DNA of 64,000 bases from Gammaproteobacteria bacterium (GTDB taxonomy: Bacteria; Pseudomonadota; Gammaproteobacteria; Pseudomonadales; Azotimanducaceae): assembly GCA_030425195.1 (NCBI GenBank), contig JAUIAV010000007.1, positions 62,001 through 126,000 on the forward strand. Direction: 5' to 3'. Below, piece after piece: positions 44,322 to 52,606 of the stretch (its first letter is position 1; each line of letters opens with the position of its first letter). A model generated the notes under the pieces. That model saw only the letters and a program-made list of their open reading frames with translations. It was not told where the DNA came from and made no database searches. The translations under genes and the position numbers were made by a program.

Positions 44322-44873
44322 ATGAACGCGACGGGCCCCATCGCCTACCTCGCCAGTTACGCCGACATCATTGCGGGCACACTGATCTTTCTGACGCTCG
44401 GGGGACTCATCCTCACGATCCGGCATCAGGCGAAGCTGATCCGGGCCAGCGCCAGGCAGATGGCCGATCTGCAGGAAGCGGTCTCGGCCTACGGCCAGAC
44501 CCTGATCACGTCACGCGCCCTGCTCGAGCGGATGGAGCAGAGGATCACGGCGTTCACCGATCGGAACCTGGAGATTCAGTCGCAGTTCGCCTTCAACCGA
44601 TCGTTCGAAGAGGCCTCACGCCTGGTCCGGGACGGCGGCAGCGTGGAATCGCTGGTCAACGGTTGCGGTCTGACGGACGCGGAGGCCGCTCTCATGGTGC
44701 GGCTGCATCAGCGGGAGCTGGACAGACCGCGCCGGCAGTGGCGGGCCAAGGACCTGCGGACCGCTGACGGCGCCGACACGCAGATACAGGCGCCGGAAGA
44801 GACCACGTCCGGTCTGACTTCCGAGGAAATCAGACTCAGGGAGTCCATCCGGGCTGCTCAGTCTTCGAGATAG
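44322..44873 (+). CDS. DUF2802 protein
   Basis: A 183-residue protein with one N-terminal membrane helix (about residues 17-35), then a coiled-coil (E-A-V-S-A-Y-G-Q-T-L ... L-L-E-R-M-E-Q-R-I), then a C-terminal conserved block E-E-A-S-R-L-V-R-D-G-G-S-V-E-S-L-V-N-G-C-G-L with the DUF2802 helix-turn-helix-like pattern (repeated A-E-A-A-L-M-V-R-L). DUF2802 genes commonly lie next to fliA/che operons in polar flagellates; function unknown. It overlaps the convergent pomB gene by 16 bases. Confidence 0.85.
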   Translation: MNATGPIAYLASYADIIAGTLIFLTLGGLILTIRHQAKLIRASARQMADLQEAVSAYGQTLITSRALLERMEQRITAFTDRNLEIQSQFAFNRSFEEASRLVRDGGSVESLVNGCGLTDAEAALMVRLHQRELDRPRRQWRAKDLRTADGADTQIQAPEETTSGLTSEEIRLRESIRAAQSSR

Positions 44874-45706
44874 ACGGATTCCTGAAAGTCCTCGCCGCGG
44901 ATGATGGAGATGTCCACCCGGCGGTTGCGGGCCCGGTCGAAGGAATTGTCGTTGGAAGCTACGGGCTTCGTATCCGCGTACCCCGCAACCACGAACCGTG
45001 CCGGATCCAGCCCCTCGTATTCCATCAGTTCATGAAGAACCGACACCGATCGGGCCGAAGACAGCTCCCAGTTCGAGCGGAACCTCAGTGTGGCAATGGG
45101 CAGATTGTCCGTGTGTCCGGCTATCCGGATCACCCCTTCCGTCTGCCGCAGCACACCGTGGATCTTCTCGAGCACCGGCAGAAAGTTCTTTTCCACTTCC
45201 GCCGAGCCCAGCGAGAACGAACCTTTTTCCCGGATGTGGATGATGGTCCGGGCGCCGACCGTGCGCACGGCGATCATGCCTGCCTCGATCTCCGGTTGAA
45301 GGGCTTCCTCCGCCTTCCGCGAATCCTCTTCCGCCTTTTCCACCAGTTCCTGGAATTCCTTCAGTTCCATCACCTCGTCCGGGTCGACGAAGTCCAGCGT
45401 GCTCTTGTTCGAGTCGATGGTGAACTGCCGCACTTCGTTCAGCACGGTGGGTTGCGGACGTCCGGGACTGAATTCGTTGGCGACGATGCTCGTGCCTTTC
45501 GGGATGTGCTTGCTCTTTATCTCGGCCTGCACGCCGAAGGCTTCCCGCATGGAACCGGCCAGCTGCTTGAACTTGGCCACATCCATCTCGGAGAACGACA
45601 GCAGCAGCACGAAGAAACAGAGCAGCAGCGTGGACAGGTCGGCAAAGGTGACCATCCATTTCGGCGCTCCAGCCGGCTTTGACGGTGCCCCGTCCAGTTC
45701 TTCCAA
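44858..45706 (-). CDS. pomB: flagellar stator protein PomB/MotB (Na+-type)
   Basis: A 282-residue stator subunit. One membrane helix carries the ion-binding Asp23 in W-M-V-T-F-A-D-L, followed by L-L-L-S-F-S-E-M-D. A plug segment follows (A-G-S-M-R-E-A-F-G-V-Q). The C-terminal OmpA-like domain binds peptidoglycan (G-H-T-D-N near residue 202, R-S-N-W-E-L-S-S-A-R-S). The sequence around the helix resembles Vibrio PomB much more than E. coli MotB, suggesting Na+ coupling. It is 29 bases downstream of pomA. Confidence 0.9.
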   Translation of the reverse strand: MEELDGAPSKPAGAPKWMVTFADLSTLLLCFFVLLLSFSEMDVAKFKQLAGSMREAFGVQAEIKSKHIPKGTSIVANEFSPGRPQPTVLNEVRQFTIDSNKSTLDFVDPDEVMELKEFQELVEKAEEDSRKAEEALQPEIEAGMIAVRTVGARTIIHIREKGSFSLGSAEVEKNFLPVLEKIHGVLRQTEGVIRIAGHTDNLPIATLRFRSNWELSSARSVSVLHELMEYEGLDPARFVVAGYADTKPVASNDNSFDRARNRRVDISIIRGEDFQESVYLED

Positions 45707-45735
45707 CGTCCTCTACTCCTTCACACGGCCCGGGT

Positions 45736-46506
45736 TCAGGCAGCGACCTTCTTCTCTTCCGACGCCCGCTTGGACTCGGGCAGATAGTTCTTCAGAAGGC
45801 TCTCCAGTACCCGGGGATTCTGGCTGTCCTGAATACCCGCGATGGCATCGGCGATCAGCGAGCGGACCCGCTTCTCTTCCCGGCTGCGCAGCTCGAGCTT
45901 GTCGGCGATGGGAATCGCCACCATGTTGGCGAGCACGGCACCATAGAGTGTGGTCAGAAGCGCCACCGCCATGGCCGGCGCGATCTGCTTGGGATCGTCC
46001 ATGGTGGAAAGCATCTGCACGAGACCGATCAGGGTTCCGATCATGCCCATGGCCGGCGCTACCTCACCGATCTGCGTAAAGATCGCGGACCCTTCCTGGT
46101 GCCGCTGTACGGTGAGGCCGATGTCCTTGGCGAGAATGGACCGCACCACTTCCGGCTCATGACCGTCGATGACGAGGCCGAGACCTTTCTGCATGAACTC
46201 ATTCGGGATTTCGGCCTCCTCGAGGGAGAGGATGCCGCCCTTGCGCGCAGCCTGCGCCAGCTCCACGGATTTCTCGATCAGCGATTCAGGGGTGTCCTGC
46301 TTGAACATGAATGCCCGGACGGCCACCCTGGCGGCGCTCAGAAACTGTCCGAGGCTGAACTTCATCATGGTCACCATGACGGTGCCGCCCAGGACGATGA
46401 TCAGGGAAGGTGTGTTGATGAATACCGTGGGGTGGCCGCCGACGACGATGGTCGCCATGACCACCACCATGGCACCGACCAGACCTATCAGGGTGGCTAG
46501 ATCCAC
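45736..46506 (-). CDS. pomA: flagellar stator protein PomA/MotA (Na+-type)
   Basis: A 256-residue protein with four helices, starting M-D-L-A-T-L-I-G-L-V-G as in Vibrio PomA. The cytoplasmic loop contains charged residues that face FliG and the A-A-R-K-G-G-I-L-S-L-E pattern. Helices 3-4 hold P-A-M-G-M-I-G-T-L-I-G-L and A-V-A-L-L-T-T-L-Y-G-A. With PomB it forms the ion channel that drives rotation. A weak sigma-28 promoter lies about 90 bases upstream, and the gene pair faces away from fliA. Confidence 0.92.
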   Translation of the reverse strand: MDLATLIGLVGAMVVVMATIVVGGHPTVFINTPSLIIVLGGTVMVTMMKFSLGQFLSAARVAVRAFMFKQDTPESLIEKSVELAQAARKGGILSLEEAEIPNEFMQKGLGLVIDGHEPEVVRSILAKDIGLTVQRHQEGSAIFTQIGEVAPAMGMIGTLIGLVQMLSTMDDPKQIAPAMAVALLTTLYGAVLANMVAIPIADKLELRSREEKRVRSLIADAIAGIQDSQNPRVLESLLKNYLPESKRASEEKKVAA

Positions 46507-46596
46507 AACCGGACTCCTTTTCTCAGTTGAGGGCGGCGTTCGAGCTCGCTCATGCGTGTCAACTAGTTAACTGACCATACCGGGCCGTCTGACAGA

Positions 46597-46623
46597 TCAT
46601 CGACAGCCGAAAGGATTCCTTGA
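46597..46623 (-). promoter_or_regulatory. weak sigma-28 promoter of pomAB
   Basis: On the minus strand TCAAGGAA, an 11-base spacer and GTCGATGA; 10 of 16 positions match the FliA consensus. About 91 bases upstream of pomA. The position is right for a late gene but the match is only moderate. Confidence 0.45.
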
Positions 46624-46669
46624 GGGTCTTCTGAGCGAATTGTGATCGGCCCCGCACTTTCACCAGAGG

Positions 46670-46701
46670 GGCCTCAAAAGCCTTTGGCGGCCCTTGAGGC
46701 C
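46670..46701. repeat. inverted repeat in the pomA / STAS-gene spacer
   Basis: GGCCTCAA (46670-46677) and TTGAGGCC (46694-46701) are perfect 8-base inverted repeats separated by 16 bases. A palindrome TTCTTAAGAA follows at 46713-46722. The repeat sits between divergent promoters and could be an operator. The rest of the 241-base spacer (46507-46747) shows only the pomA promoter. Confidence 0.5.
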
Positions 46702-46747
46702 GGTGACATACTTTCTTAAGAATCATGAACTTAGCGTTGATTTGACG

Positions 46748-47152
46748 ATGGACAGTCATGACAGTTGCACCAGCGGAAACGACGGAGGCATATCCCACGA
46801 GGTCCGGGGCGGCATTCTTCGGGTGGTTCTGACGGGATCCGTCAGTCTGACGGCAGCGACCGCCTACGCCACCCTGCATCAGGAACTGTGGTCGGCAAAC
46901 CCCGGAATCCTCTGGGATCTCAGAGCGTTCGATCCCTCCGGCATATCCAGCCAGGACGTGCTCAACATCCCGCATGCCTTCGCCGAAGTCATGGCCCTGC
47001 GGCCGGGGGGACGATCTGCCGTGGTGGTCGGGAAGGAACTGGATCTGGTGGCGAGGGTCGCCATCGCGCTCTACGACGACCAGGAAAACCCTGTCACCGT
47101 ACGGTCCTTCCTCGAGAAGTCGGCCGCCTGCGACTGGCTGAAATCAGACTGA
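46748..47152 (+). CDS. STAS-like protein
   Basis: A 134-residue protein that I place with the SpoIIAA/STAS-like group: an N-terminal beta strand (I-L-R-V-V-L-T-G-S-V-S), a helix, a strand (G-I-L-W-D-L-R-A-F-D-P-S) with the conserved Asp, another helix (A-E-V-M-A-L-R), then G-G-R-S-A-V-V-V-G and a final strand-helix with V-R-S-F. No kinase or phosphatase partner lies next to it. Start ATG at 46748 rather than the upstream frame. It converges with fliJ, with 3 bases between. Function in this locus is unknown. Confidence 0.6.
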   Translation: MDSHDSCTSGNDGGISHEVRGGILRVVLTGSVSLTAATAYATLHQELWSANPGILWDLRAFDPSGISSQDVLNIPHAFAEVMALRPGGRSAVVVGKELDLVARVAIALYDDQENPVTVRSFLEKSAACDWLKSD

Positions 47153-47155
47153 CGT

Positions 47156-47617
47156 TCAGTCCGGCTGCCGAATCCTGTGATAGCGGGCGGCAATCTCATC
47201 TGCCATCCGTTCCTCCCGTCTGACGACCTCCCGCGTCTCCTCCGCTTCGAAGCGATGCACGACGGAGCCGAGCGCGCTGGTGCGCACGTGCTGCGCGATC
47301 CAGTGCGCACGGCAGGATTCGTAGCGGCTTCTGGCCTTCTCCACCACCGTCTTCTGCAGATTCACCGCCTCCCGGAGTCTCTCCAGGAACAGATGGGTTT
47401 CCGTCAGCTGCATGGCACTCAGCCCACCCTCGCGGTTTTTGTCGGCCTGGTCGCGCACATAGCCGTCCAGGTAGTCGGTCAGCTCATCGAGGCGCGTCTG
47501 TGCTTCCCGCACGCTATTCGCCTGATGCTCCATGCGTGCGGCAAGGTCCCGGGATTCCCGGGCCGCCAGAGCCTCGATGGAACGCATCCGGTCGGAACGT
47601 TTCTCACCCTTCGCCAT
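47156..47617 (-). CDS. fliJ: flagellar export protein FliJ
   Basis: A 153-residue, highly helical coiled-coil protein (E-A-L-A-A-R-E-S-R-D-L, a Q/R-rich middle, and V-V-R-R-E-E-R-M-A-D near the end). FliJ forms the stalk inside the FliI ring and primes the export gate. Sequence conservation is low, so the call rests on coiled-coil character and position after fliI. The start ATG at 47617 overlaps fliI's stop by 14 bases. Confidence 0.85.
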   Translation of the reverse strand: MAKGEKRSDRMRSIEALAARESRDLAARMEHQANSVREAQTRLDELTDYLDGYVRDQADKNREGGLSAMQLTETHLFLERLREAVNLQKTVVEKARSRYESCRAHWIAQHVRTSALGSVVHRFEAEETREVVRREERMADEIAARYHRIRQPD

Positions 47618-49004
47618 CGGAGGCTCCCTGTCCGTCGTTCTGCTGCGGTGTGAAGATCTGTTCGAGCTCGGCAAGGGAGACATCCATCCGTGCCGGCTGG
47701 TCGAGTCCCTGGATCAGAAAGGCCCGCAGCTTCGGCCAGAGCCTGATGGCCAGGTCGATATCCGGATCCGATCCCGGGCTGTAGGCTCCCACGTTGATCA
47801 GATCCTGATTCTCCGTGTAGGTGGCATAGACCTGCCGGTAAGCCTGCGCCAGCTGCTGATGGCGATCGCCTGTCACCTGGTTCATGACCCGACTGGCCGA
47901 GGCTTCCACGTCCACGGCGGGAAAAACACCCGCACCCGCGAGCTTCCTCGACAGCACGATGTGACCATCGAGAATGGATCGGGCCGCATCCGCAATCGGG
48001 TCATTCTGATCGTCACCCTCGGCGAGAACGGTGTAGATGGCCGTGATCGATCCCTGGTCACGGGAGCCGTTGCCGGCCCGCTCGCACAGTTCCGGCAGCG
48101 CGGCGAAGACCGAGGGCGGATAGCCCTTGGTAACCGGCGGTTCTCCGATGGCCAGCGCGATTTCCCGCTGCGCCTGAGCTATCCGGGTCAGCGAATCCAT
48201 CAGCAGCAGCACGTGATATCCCCTGTCCCTGAAGTACTCGGCTACGCTGGTGGCAATCAGGGCGCCATGGATCCGCATGAGGGGTGGATGATCGGAAGGC
48301 GTTGCCACCACCACCGAGCGGGCCATCCCTTCCGGGCCCAGGGATTGAGCGACGAACTCCTGGACTTCCCTGCCCCGTTCGCCCACCAGCCCCACCACCA
48401 CGATGTCTGCCGCGGTATGCCGCGTCATCATGCCGAGCAGCACGCTCTTGCCTACCCCGGAACCCGCGAACAGGCCCACGCGCTGACCCCGCCCGAGACT
48501 CAGCAGAGCGTTGATGGACCGCACGCCCACATCCAGTGGCGCTTCGATGGGTGCCCGTTCCAGCGGATTGATCGGTGAAGCGTGCAGATCCACGCGCTCG
48601 TGCGCATCCAGCGGTCCCCGGCCGTCGATGGGCGCGCCGGAGCCGTCGATGATCCGTCCGAGCAGGCCCTCACCCACTTCCACCGAAGCAGGCCGCAGCG
48701 TTGGAACGACCCGCGCGTTGCTGACCATACCCCGGATGTGTCCGGTCGGCATGAGGAAGATCCGATCATCCGAGAAGCCGACGACCTCGGCATCAACCCG
48801 GCCGCCGTCCGGCCGTATGACCTCGCAGTAGGAACCGACCGGTGCTTCGCAGCCGATGGCTTCCAGCGTCAGTCCGACCATCCGCCGCAGGGATCCTTCC
48901 ACCACCAGGCGCCCCGCCTCATCCACCAGGGCTTCATCCCGCTTCAGCCGTTCGGCCCAGCGCCTGCTGCGCTGCAGGGGCGCCTCCTGTCCGGGCTCAG
49001 CCAT
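47604..49004 (-). CDS. fliI: flagellum-specific ATPase FliI
   Basis: A 466-residue F1-beta-like ATPase of the export apparatus. Walker A is G-L-F-A-G-S-G-V-G-K-S, and Walker B is L-L-L-M-D-S-L-T-R. Both G-D-D-Q-N-D-P-I and R-S-I-L-D-G-H-I-V-L-S fit the FliI family. The longer open frame upstream is rejected because the ATG at 49004 gives the standard N-terminus and overlaps fliH by 8 bases. Confidence 0.96.
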   Translation of the reverse strand: MAEPGQEAPLQRSRRWAERLKRDEALVDEAGRLVVEGSLRRMVGLTLEAIGCEAPVGSYCEVIRPDGGRVDAEVVGFSDDRIFLMPTGHIRGMVSNARVVPTLRPASVEVGEGLLGRIIDGSGAPIDGRGPLDAHERVDLHASPINPLERAPIEAPLDVGVRSINALLSLGRGQRVGLFAGSGVGKSVLLGMMTRHTAADIVVVGLVGERGREVQEFVAQSLGPEGMARSVVVATPSDHPPLMRIHGALIATSVAEYFRDRGYHVLLLMDSLTRIAQAQREIALAIGEPPVTKGYPPSVFAALPELCERAGNGSRDQGSITAIYTVLAEGDDQNDPIADAARSILDGHIVLSRKLAGAGVFPAVDVEASASRVMNQVTGDRHQQLAQAYRQVYATYTENQDLINVGAYSPGSDPDIDLAIRLWPKLRAFLIQGLDQPARMDVSLAELEQIFTPQQNDGQGASDGEG

Positions 49005-49599
49005 CTTCTTCCCGTTCTCCGCCGACCAGCGCCGTGAGAATGGCATCGAGCCGCTTCTCGACCCGCGCATCAATCTGAGAGGTGGCCGTGGTCACTCTGA
49101 GCCCGCCCCGGGCGAGCACCGGGTCTTCGAGCAGCGTCCAGGCCAGATTCGTACCCGACTCTCCGAACGCCGCGCGCACCACCTGCGCGTCTTCAGGATG
49201 CAGGTGCACCACCACATCCCGTGATGTCACGGGCAGCAGACCGATGGTTTCCCGGACCACACCGACGATCTGACCGGGATCGGTCTTCAGCTCCCGGCGG
49301 ATGATCTGCCGGGCAACCCGGATCGCCAGGGAGACCAGCGATCGTTCGACGTCCTCATCCAGCTCGCGGAACGGCTCCGCCAGCGCTTCTATGCAGCCGT
49401 TGAGCACCTCCGCCCGGGCGGCGAGCAGCTTTCTGCCTTCTTCCCGTCCGGCTTCCAGCCCCTGTGCAAAGGCTTCCTCGTAGGCGGAGCGCTGCAGCGC
49501 TTCCAGCTTGTCCACGGTCATGGGCGGTGCCGCACCCGGACGGCCCACATCGGGCGCTACCCAGCGGACGGCCCCTGAGGTCGCATCGGTTTCAGACAT
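48997..49599 (-). CDS. fliH: flagellar assembly protein FliH
   Basis: A 200-residue protein that regulates FliI and links it to FliN. The middle has the G-x-x-x-G-type helical repeat (Y-E-E-A-F-A-Q-G-L-E-A-G-R-E-E-G), typical for FliH, followed by a V-ATPase E-subunit-like C-domain with R-R-E-L-K-T-D-P-G-Q-I. Start ATG 49599, overlapping fliG by 8 bases. Confidence 0.93.
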   Translation of the reverse strand: MSETDATSGAVRWVAPDVGRPGAAPPMTVDKLEALQRSAYEEAFAQGLEAGREEGRKLLAARAEVLNGCIEALAEPFRELDEDVERSLVSLAIRVARQIIRRELKTDPGQIVGVVRETIGLLPVTSRDVVVHLHPEDAQVVRAAFGESGTNLAWTLLEDPVLARGGLRVTTATSQIDARVEKRLDAILTALVGGEREEDG

Positions 49600-50599
49600 A
49601 TTCCTCACCGGAGTCGCCGAGCTGGATCTTGCCTTCATCGGCCAGACGCAGGGCTCTCTCGAGAATCTCCTTCTGAGCTTCCTCGACCTCGGAAAGGCGA
49701 ACGGGGCCCCGGGCCTCCATGTCCTCTTGAAGAATCTCGGCTGCACGGCTCGACATGTTGGAGAGAATCTTCTCCTGCGTGGCCGGATCCGCACCTTTGA
49801 GCGCGATGCCGAGCTGATCGCTGCTGATCTCCCGAAGCAGCGCCTGCATGCTGCGGTCTTCCAGCTCCGCCAGTGACTCGAAAACGAACATCAGCTCCTG
49901 GATCTGCATGCCCAGCTCACTGTCCACGGCCTTGATCTTCTCGATCGCACCGCTTTCATAGTCCGGCCCCAGCTTGTTCAGGATGTCGGCCGCCGCACGC
50001 ATGCCGCCCAGGCTCTTGGACTGGTCTCCGCGGTTCTGGGCGATCCGTTTCTCCATGATCTCGTCCAGCTCCATGAGCGCCGAGTGCCGGATGCCTTCGA
50101 GGTTGGCGATGCGGATGAGAATGTCGCCGTGCCGCTCCGCCGGCAGGCGCGTCAGCACCTGTGCGGCGCGCTCGTGACTGAGATGGGAAAGCACCACCGC
50201 CACCACCTGCGGATGTTCTTCCCCGAGCAGATCGGCCACCACCGCAGGCTCGGTCCACTTCAGGGTCTCCAGACCCTTGGTATCCCGACCCTGGAGAATA
50301 CGTTCGATGAATTCGTTGGCCTGATCCGCACCCAGTGCGTTGGCGAGCACGGTCCGGACGAACTGCTGACTGCCGATACCCAGCGACGTGTGTTCCTGGA
50401 TATCCACCGCAAAGCTCTCGATCACCGCGTCCACCTGTTCCCGGGACACGTTGCCGATCTCGGCCATGGCCTGACCCACATGCTGCACTTCCTGGGGATT
50501 GATGTGACGCAGGACTTCCGAGGCGGCCTCTTCACCAAGCGTCATCAGCAGAATGGCGGCCCTGCTCTTCCCCGAGAGCCCTTCCCCCGCACTACTCAT
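49592..50599 (-). CDS. fliG: flagellar motor switch protein FliG
   Basis: A 335-residue C-ring/rotor protein that touches the stator. It has the N-domain (A-I-L-L-M-T-L-G-E-E-A-A), the middle-domain E-H-P-Q-V-V-A-V-V-L-S motif and the C-domain L-M-F-V-F-E with the charged torque helix (D-D/E-R-S-M-Q-A-L-L-R-E-I). Overlaps fliF by 8 bases. Confidence 0.97.
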   Translation of the reverse strand: MSSAGEGLSGKSRAAILLMTLGEEAASEVLRHINPQEVQHVGQAMAEIGNVSREQVDAVIESFAVDIQEHTSLGIGSQQFVRTVLANALGADQANEFIERILQGRDTKGLETLKWTEPAVVADLLGEEHPQVVAVVLSHLSHERAAQVLTRLPAERHGDILIRIANLEGIRHSALMELDEIMEKRIAQNRGDQSKSLGGMRAAADILNKLGPDYESGAIEKIKAVDSELGMQIQELMFVFESLAELEDRSMQALLREISSDQLGIALKGADPATQEKILSNMSSRAAEILQEDMEARGPVRLSEVEEAQKEILERALRLADEGKIQLGDSGEEYV

Positions 50600-52208
50600 C
50601 CGCCGCTACCCAGTCCTTCACCACCTGGGCGATCCGTTTCGGGTCGGTATTGGCCATGTTCTGCGCGATCTGGAGCGGGTCTTCCCGCGGCATCAGATGC
50701 ATCTGCGGGTGTCCTGCCTGATCGTAAGGCAGCGCCGGCGCCGGTGCGGGCGGCGGCTGCAGCAGGTTCTGCACCAGCGGCTTCAGCACGAAGATCACCA
50801 GCGAGAGCACGACCACGGCCGCGAGCACCAGCTTGCCCGCATCCATGACCATGGGATTTTCCCAGACCGGCGGCGGCTCGGCTTCCATCGGCAGCGGCGG
50901 CGCCTGGAACGGCATGTTGATGAGGTTCAGCGTATCGCCCCGGCTTTCGTCGTAGCCGACGGCCTCTCTGATCAGTCCGGAGATCTCGTTCAGCTGATCT
51001 TCGCTCAGCGGTACCGGCTCCGCGTTCCGGCCGCCGCCCGGAGCCGGCAGATAGTCCAGCACCACCGCCACGGAAAGACGTTCGAGTTCTCCCCGCGGTG
51101 CCCGTTTCCGGCTGATGGTCCGGTCCACCTCGTAGTTCAGGATCGAATCCTGAGCGCTGCTTCTCGGCAGCGGCTCTCTCTCGACCGTGCCCGTGGCAGC
51201 AGCGGCGCCTGGCGCGGCATTCCGGGGCGGATTGCCGAGCGCGTTCACCGGCGGCTGATTCGACAGCGCACCGGGAATGCCCAGCGCCCCGAGGGTGCCC
51301 CCGACCGACTCCTGCTGTGATGTCTGCTCGCTGCGCACCACCTGACTGGCCGGGTCGAAACGCTCGGTGGTTTCCTCGAGCTCGGTGAAGTCGAGGCGCG
51401 CGACCACCCGGGTCCGGGAACGGCCCGGTCCCATGATCGGCACGAGCAGCGTGTCGATGTTCTCCGCCAGAGCGTTCTCGAGCCGTCGCCGGTATTCGAA
51501 CTGGCTGGTGGCTGCGCCGAGCACGTCCTCGCCCGGCTGACTCGAGAGCAGATTGCTGTTCTCGTCCAGCAGCGTGACGTTGGCCGGTTCCAGATCCGGA
51601 ACGCTGGAGGCCACCAGGTGCACGACGGCCTTCGCCTGGCCGGGCTCCAGCACCCGTCCGGGGAACAGGTGCACGACCACGGAAGCGGTGGGTGACTTGC
51701 GGTCCCTGAGAAAGGCGGACGGTTTCGGCAACCCCAGAGAAACCTGGGCCGCCTTGACCGTGTTCAGGCTGCCGATGATCCGTTCGAGCTTGGATTCCAG
51801 CGCATGGGTGTAGAACTTTGTCTCCATGAACTGACTGGTCGCATATCCCTGCCCGTCGTAGAGACTTTCCAGCGTGACACCCTTGCTCTGCGGGAGACCC
51901 TGTCCGGCCAGCAGCATCTGGGCCCGGCTCACGCTGGCACCGTCCACCATGAGCGCACCGGAGCCGGCGTCGAACCGGTATTCGATACCGGCGCCTTCCA
52001 GAACACCACCGATCGGTCCCATCTCGCTCGCATCCACCGACGGGAAGAGCACGCGATAGCTCGGGCTCTGCGACCACAGGGCGATCGCAACGCCCACGGC
52101 AACGGCCGCCGCCAGAGCAACCAGCAGAAGCACCTGCCGGATACCGGGTATGGCAGCGCCCTGGCTTCTGGCCGACATGGGTGTCGAGGCTTCCTGTGCT
52201 TCCGCCAT
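50592..52208 (-). CDS. fliF: flagellar MS-ring protein FliF
   Basis: A 538-residue membrane protein with two helices (about residues 26-46 and 440-460) and a long periplasmic part. The periplasmic part contains Y-R-V-L-F-P, M-E-T-K-F-Y-T-H-A-L-E-S-K-L-E-R-I-I and V-V-H-L-V-A-S-S-V-P-D-L. It forms the MS ring and rotor base. The C-terminal tail that binds FliG is present (K-R-I-A-Q-V-V-K-D-W-V). fliE lies 58 bases upstream. Confidence 0.96.
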   Translation of the reverse strand: MAEAQEASTPMSARSQGAAIPGIRQVLLLVALAAAVAVGVAIALWSQSPSYRVLFPSVDASEMGPIGGVLEGAGIEYRFDAGSGALMVDGASVSRAQMLLAGQGLPQSKGVTLESLYDGQGYATSQFMETKFYTHALESKLERIIGSLNTVKAAQVSLGLPKPSAFLRDRKSPTASVVVHLFPGRVLEPGQAKAVVHLVASSVPDLEPANVTLLDENSNLLSSQPGEDVLGAATSQFEYRRRLENALAENIDTLLVPIMGPGRSRTRVVARLDFTELEETTERFDPASQVVRSEQTSQQESVGGTLGALGIPGALSNQPPVNALGNPPRNAAPGAAAATGTVEREPLPRSSAQDSILNYEVDRTISRKRAPRGELERLSVAVVLDYLPAPGGGRNAEPVPLSEDQLNEISGLIREAVGYDESRGDTLNLINMPFQAPPLPMEAEPPPVWENPMVMDAGKLVLAAVVVLSLVIFVLKPLVQNLLQPPPAPAPALPYDQAGHPQMHLMPREDPLQIAQNMANTDPKRIAQVVKDWVAADE

Positions 52209-52266
52209 CTATCTCCGCCTCGTGAGCTTCAGACTGAACAAATGCATCACCCGATTCCTGAGGGAC

Positions 52267-52596
52267 CTAAACCGGCATATTCATGATTTCCTGGTACGCA
52301 CTGACCAGCTTGTTACGGACTTCCGTCATGGCGGTGAAGGAGAGGTTGGCTTTCTGCAGCGAAATCATCACCTCCGCCAGGTCCACATTTCCCTCGCCCG
52401 TCTCGAAGGCCCGGGCGAGCTCCGTCGCCCGGCTCTGAGCATCGTTCACGGCGTTCACCGAGTCGCCGAGAAGGTCGGCAAAGCGGGTATCGGGCACGCG
52501 GTCCGCCGCAGGCCCGGCAGCCATGTCGAGAGACTGAGCCTGAGCGGCCAGCGAGCGCATCTCTGCAAGCAGGCTGGAGACATCGATACTGTTCAC
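52267..52596 (-). CDS. fliE: flagellar hook-basal body complex protein FliE
   Basis: A 109-residue rod-MS ring junction protein. The C-terminal conserved segment A-E-V-M-I-S-L-Q-K-A-N-L-S-F-T and the following E-V-R-N-K-L-V-S-A-Y-Q-E-I-M-N-M are diagnostic. Start is a GTG at 52596 with AGGAGG 6 bases upstream; the longer frame is rejected. It lies 10 bases after fleR on the same strand, so it may be read from the fleSR message. Confidence 0.94.
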   Translation of the reverse strand: MNSIDVSSLLAEMRSLAAQAQSLDMAAGPAADRVPDTRFADLLGDSVNAVNDAQSRATELARAFETGEGNVDLAEVMISLQKANLSFTAMTEVRNKLVSAYQEIMNMPV

Positions 52597-52606
52597 GGGA
52601 GCCTCC

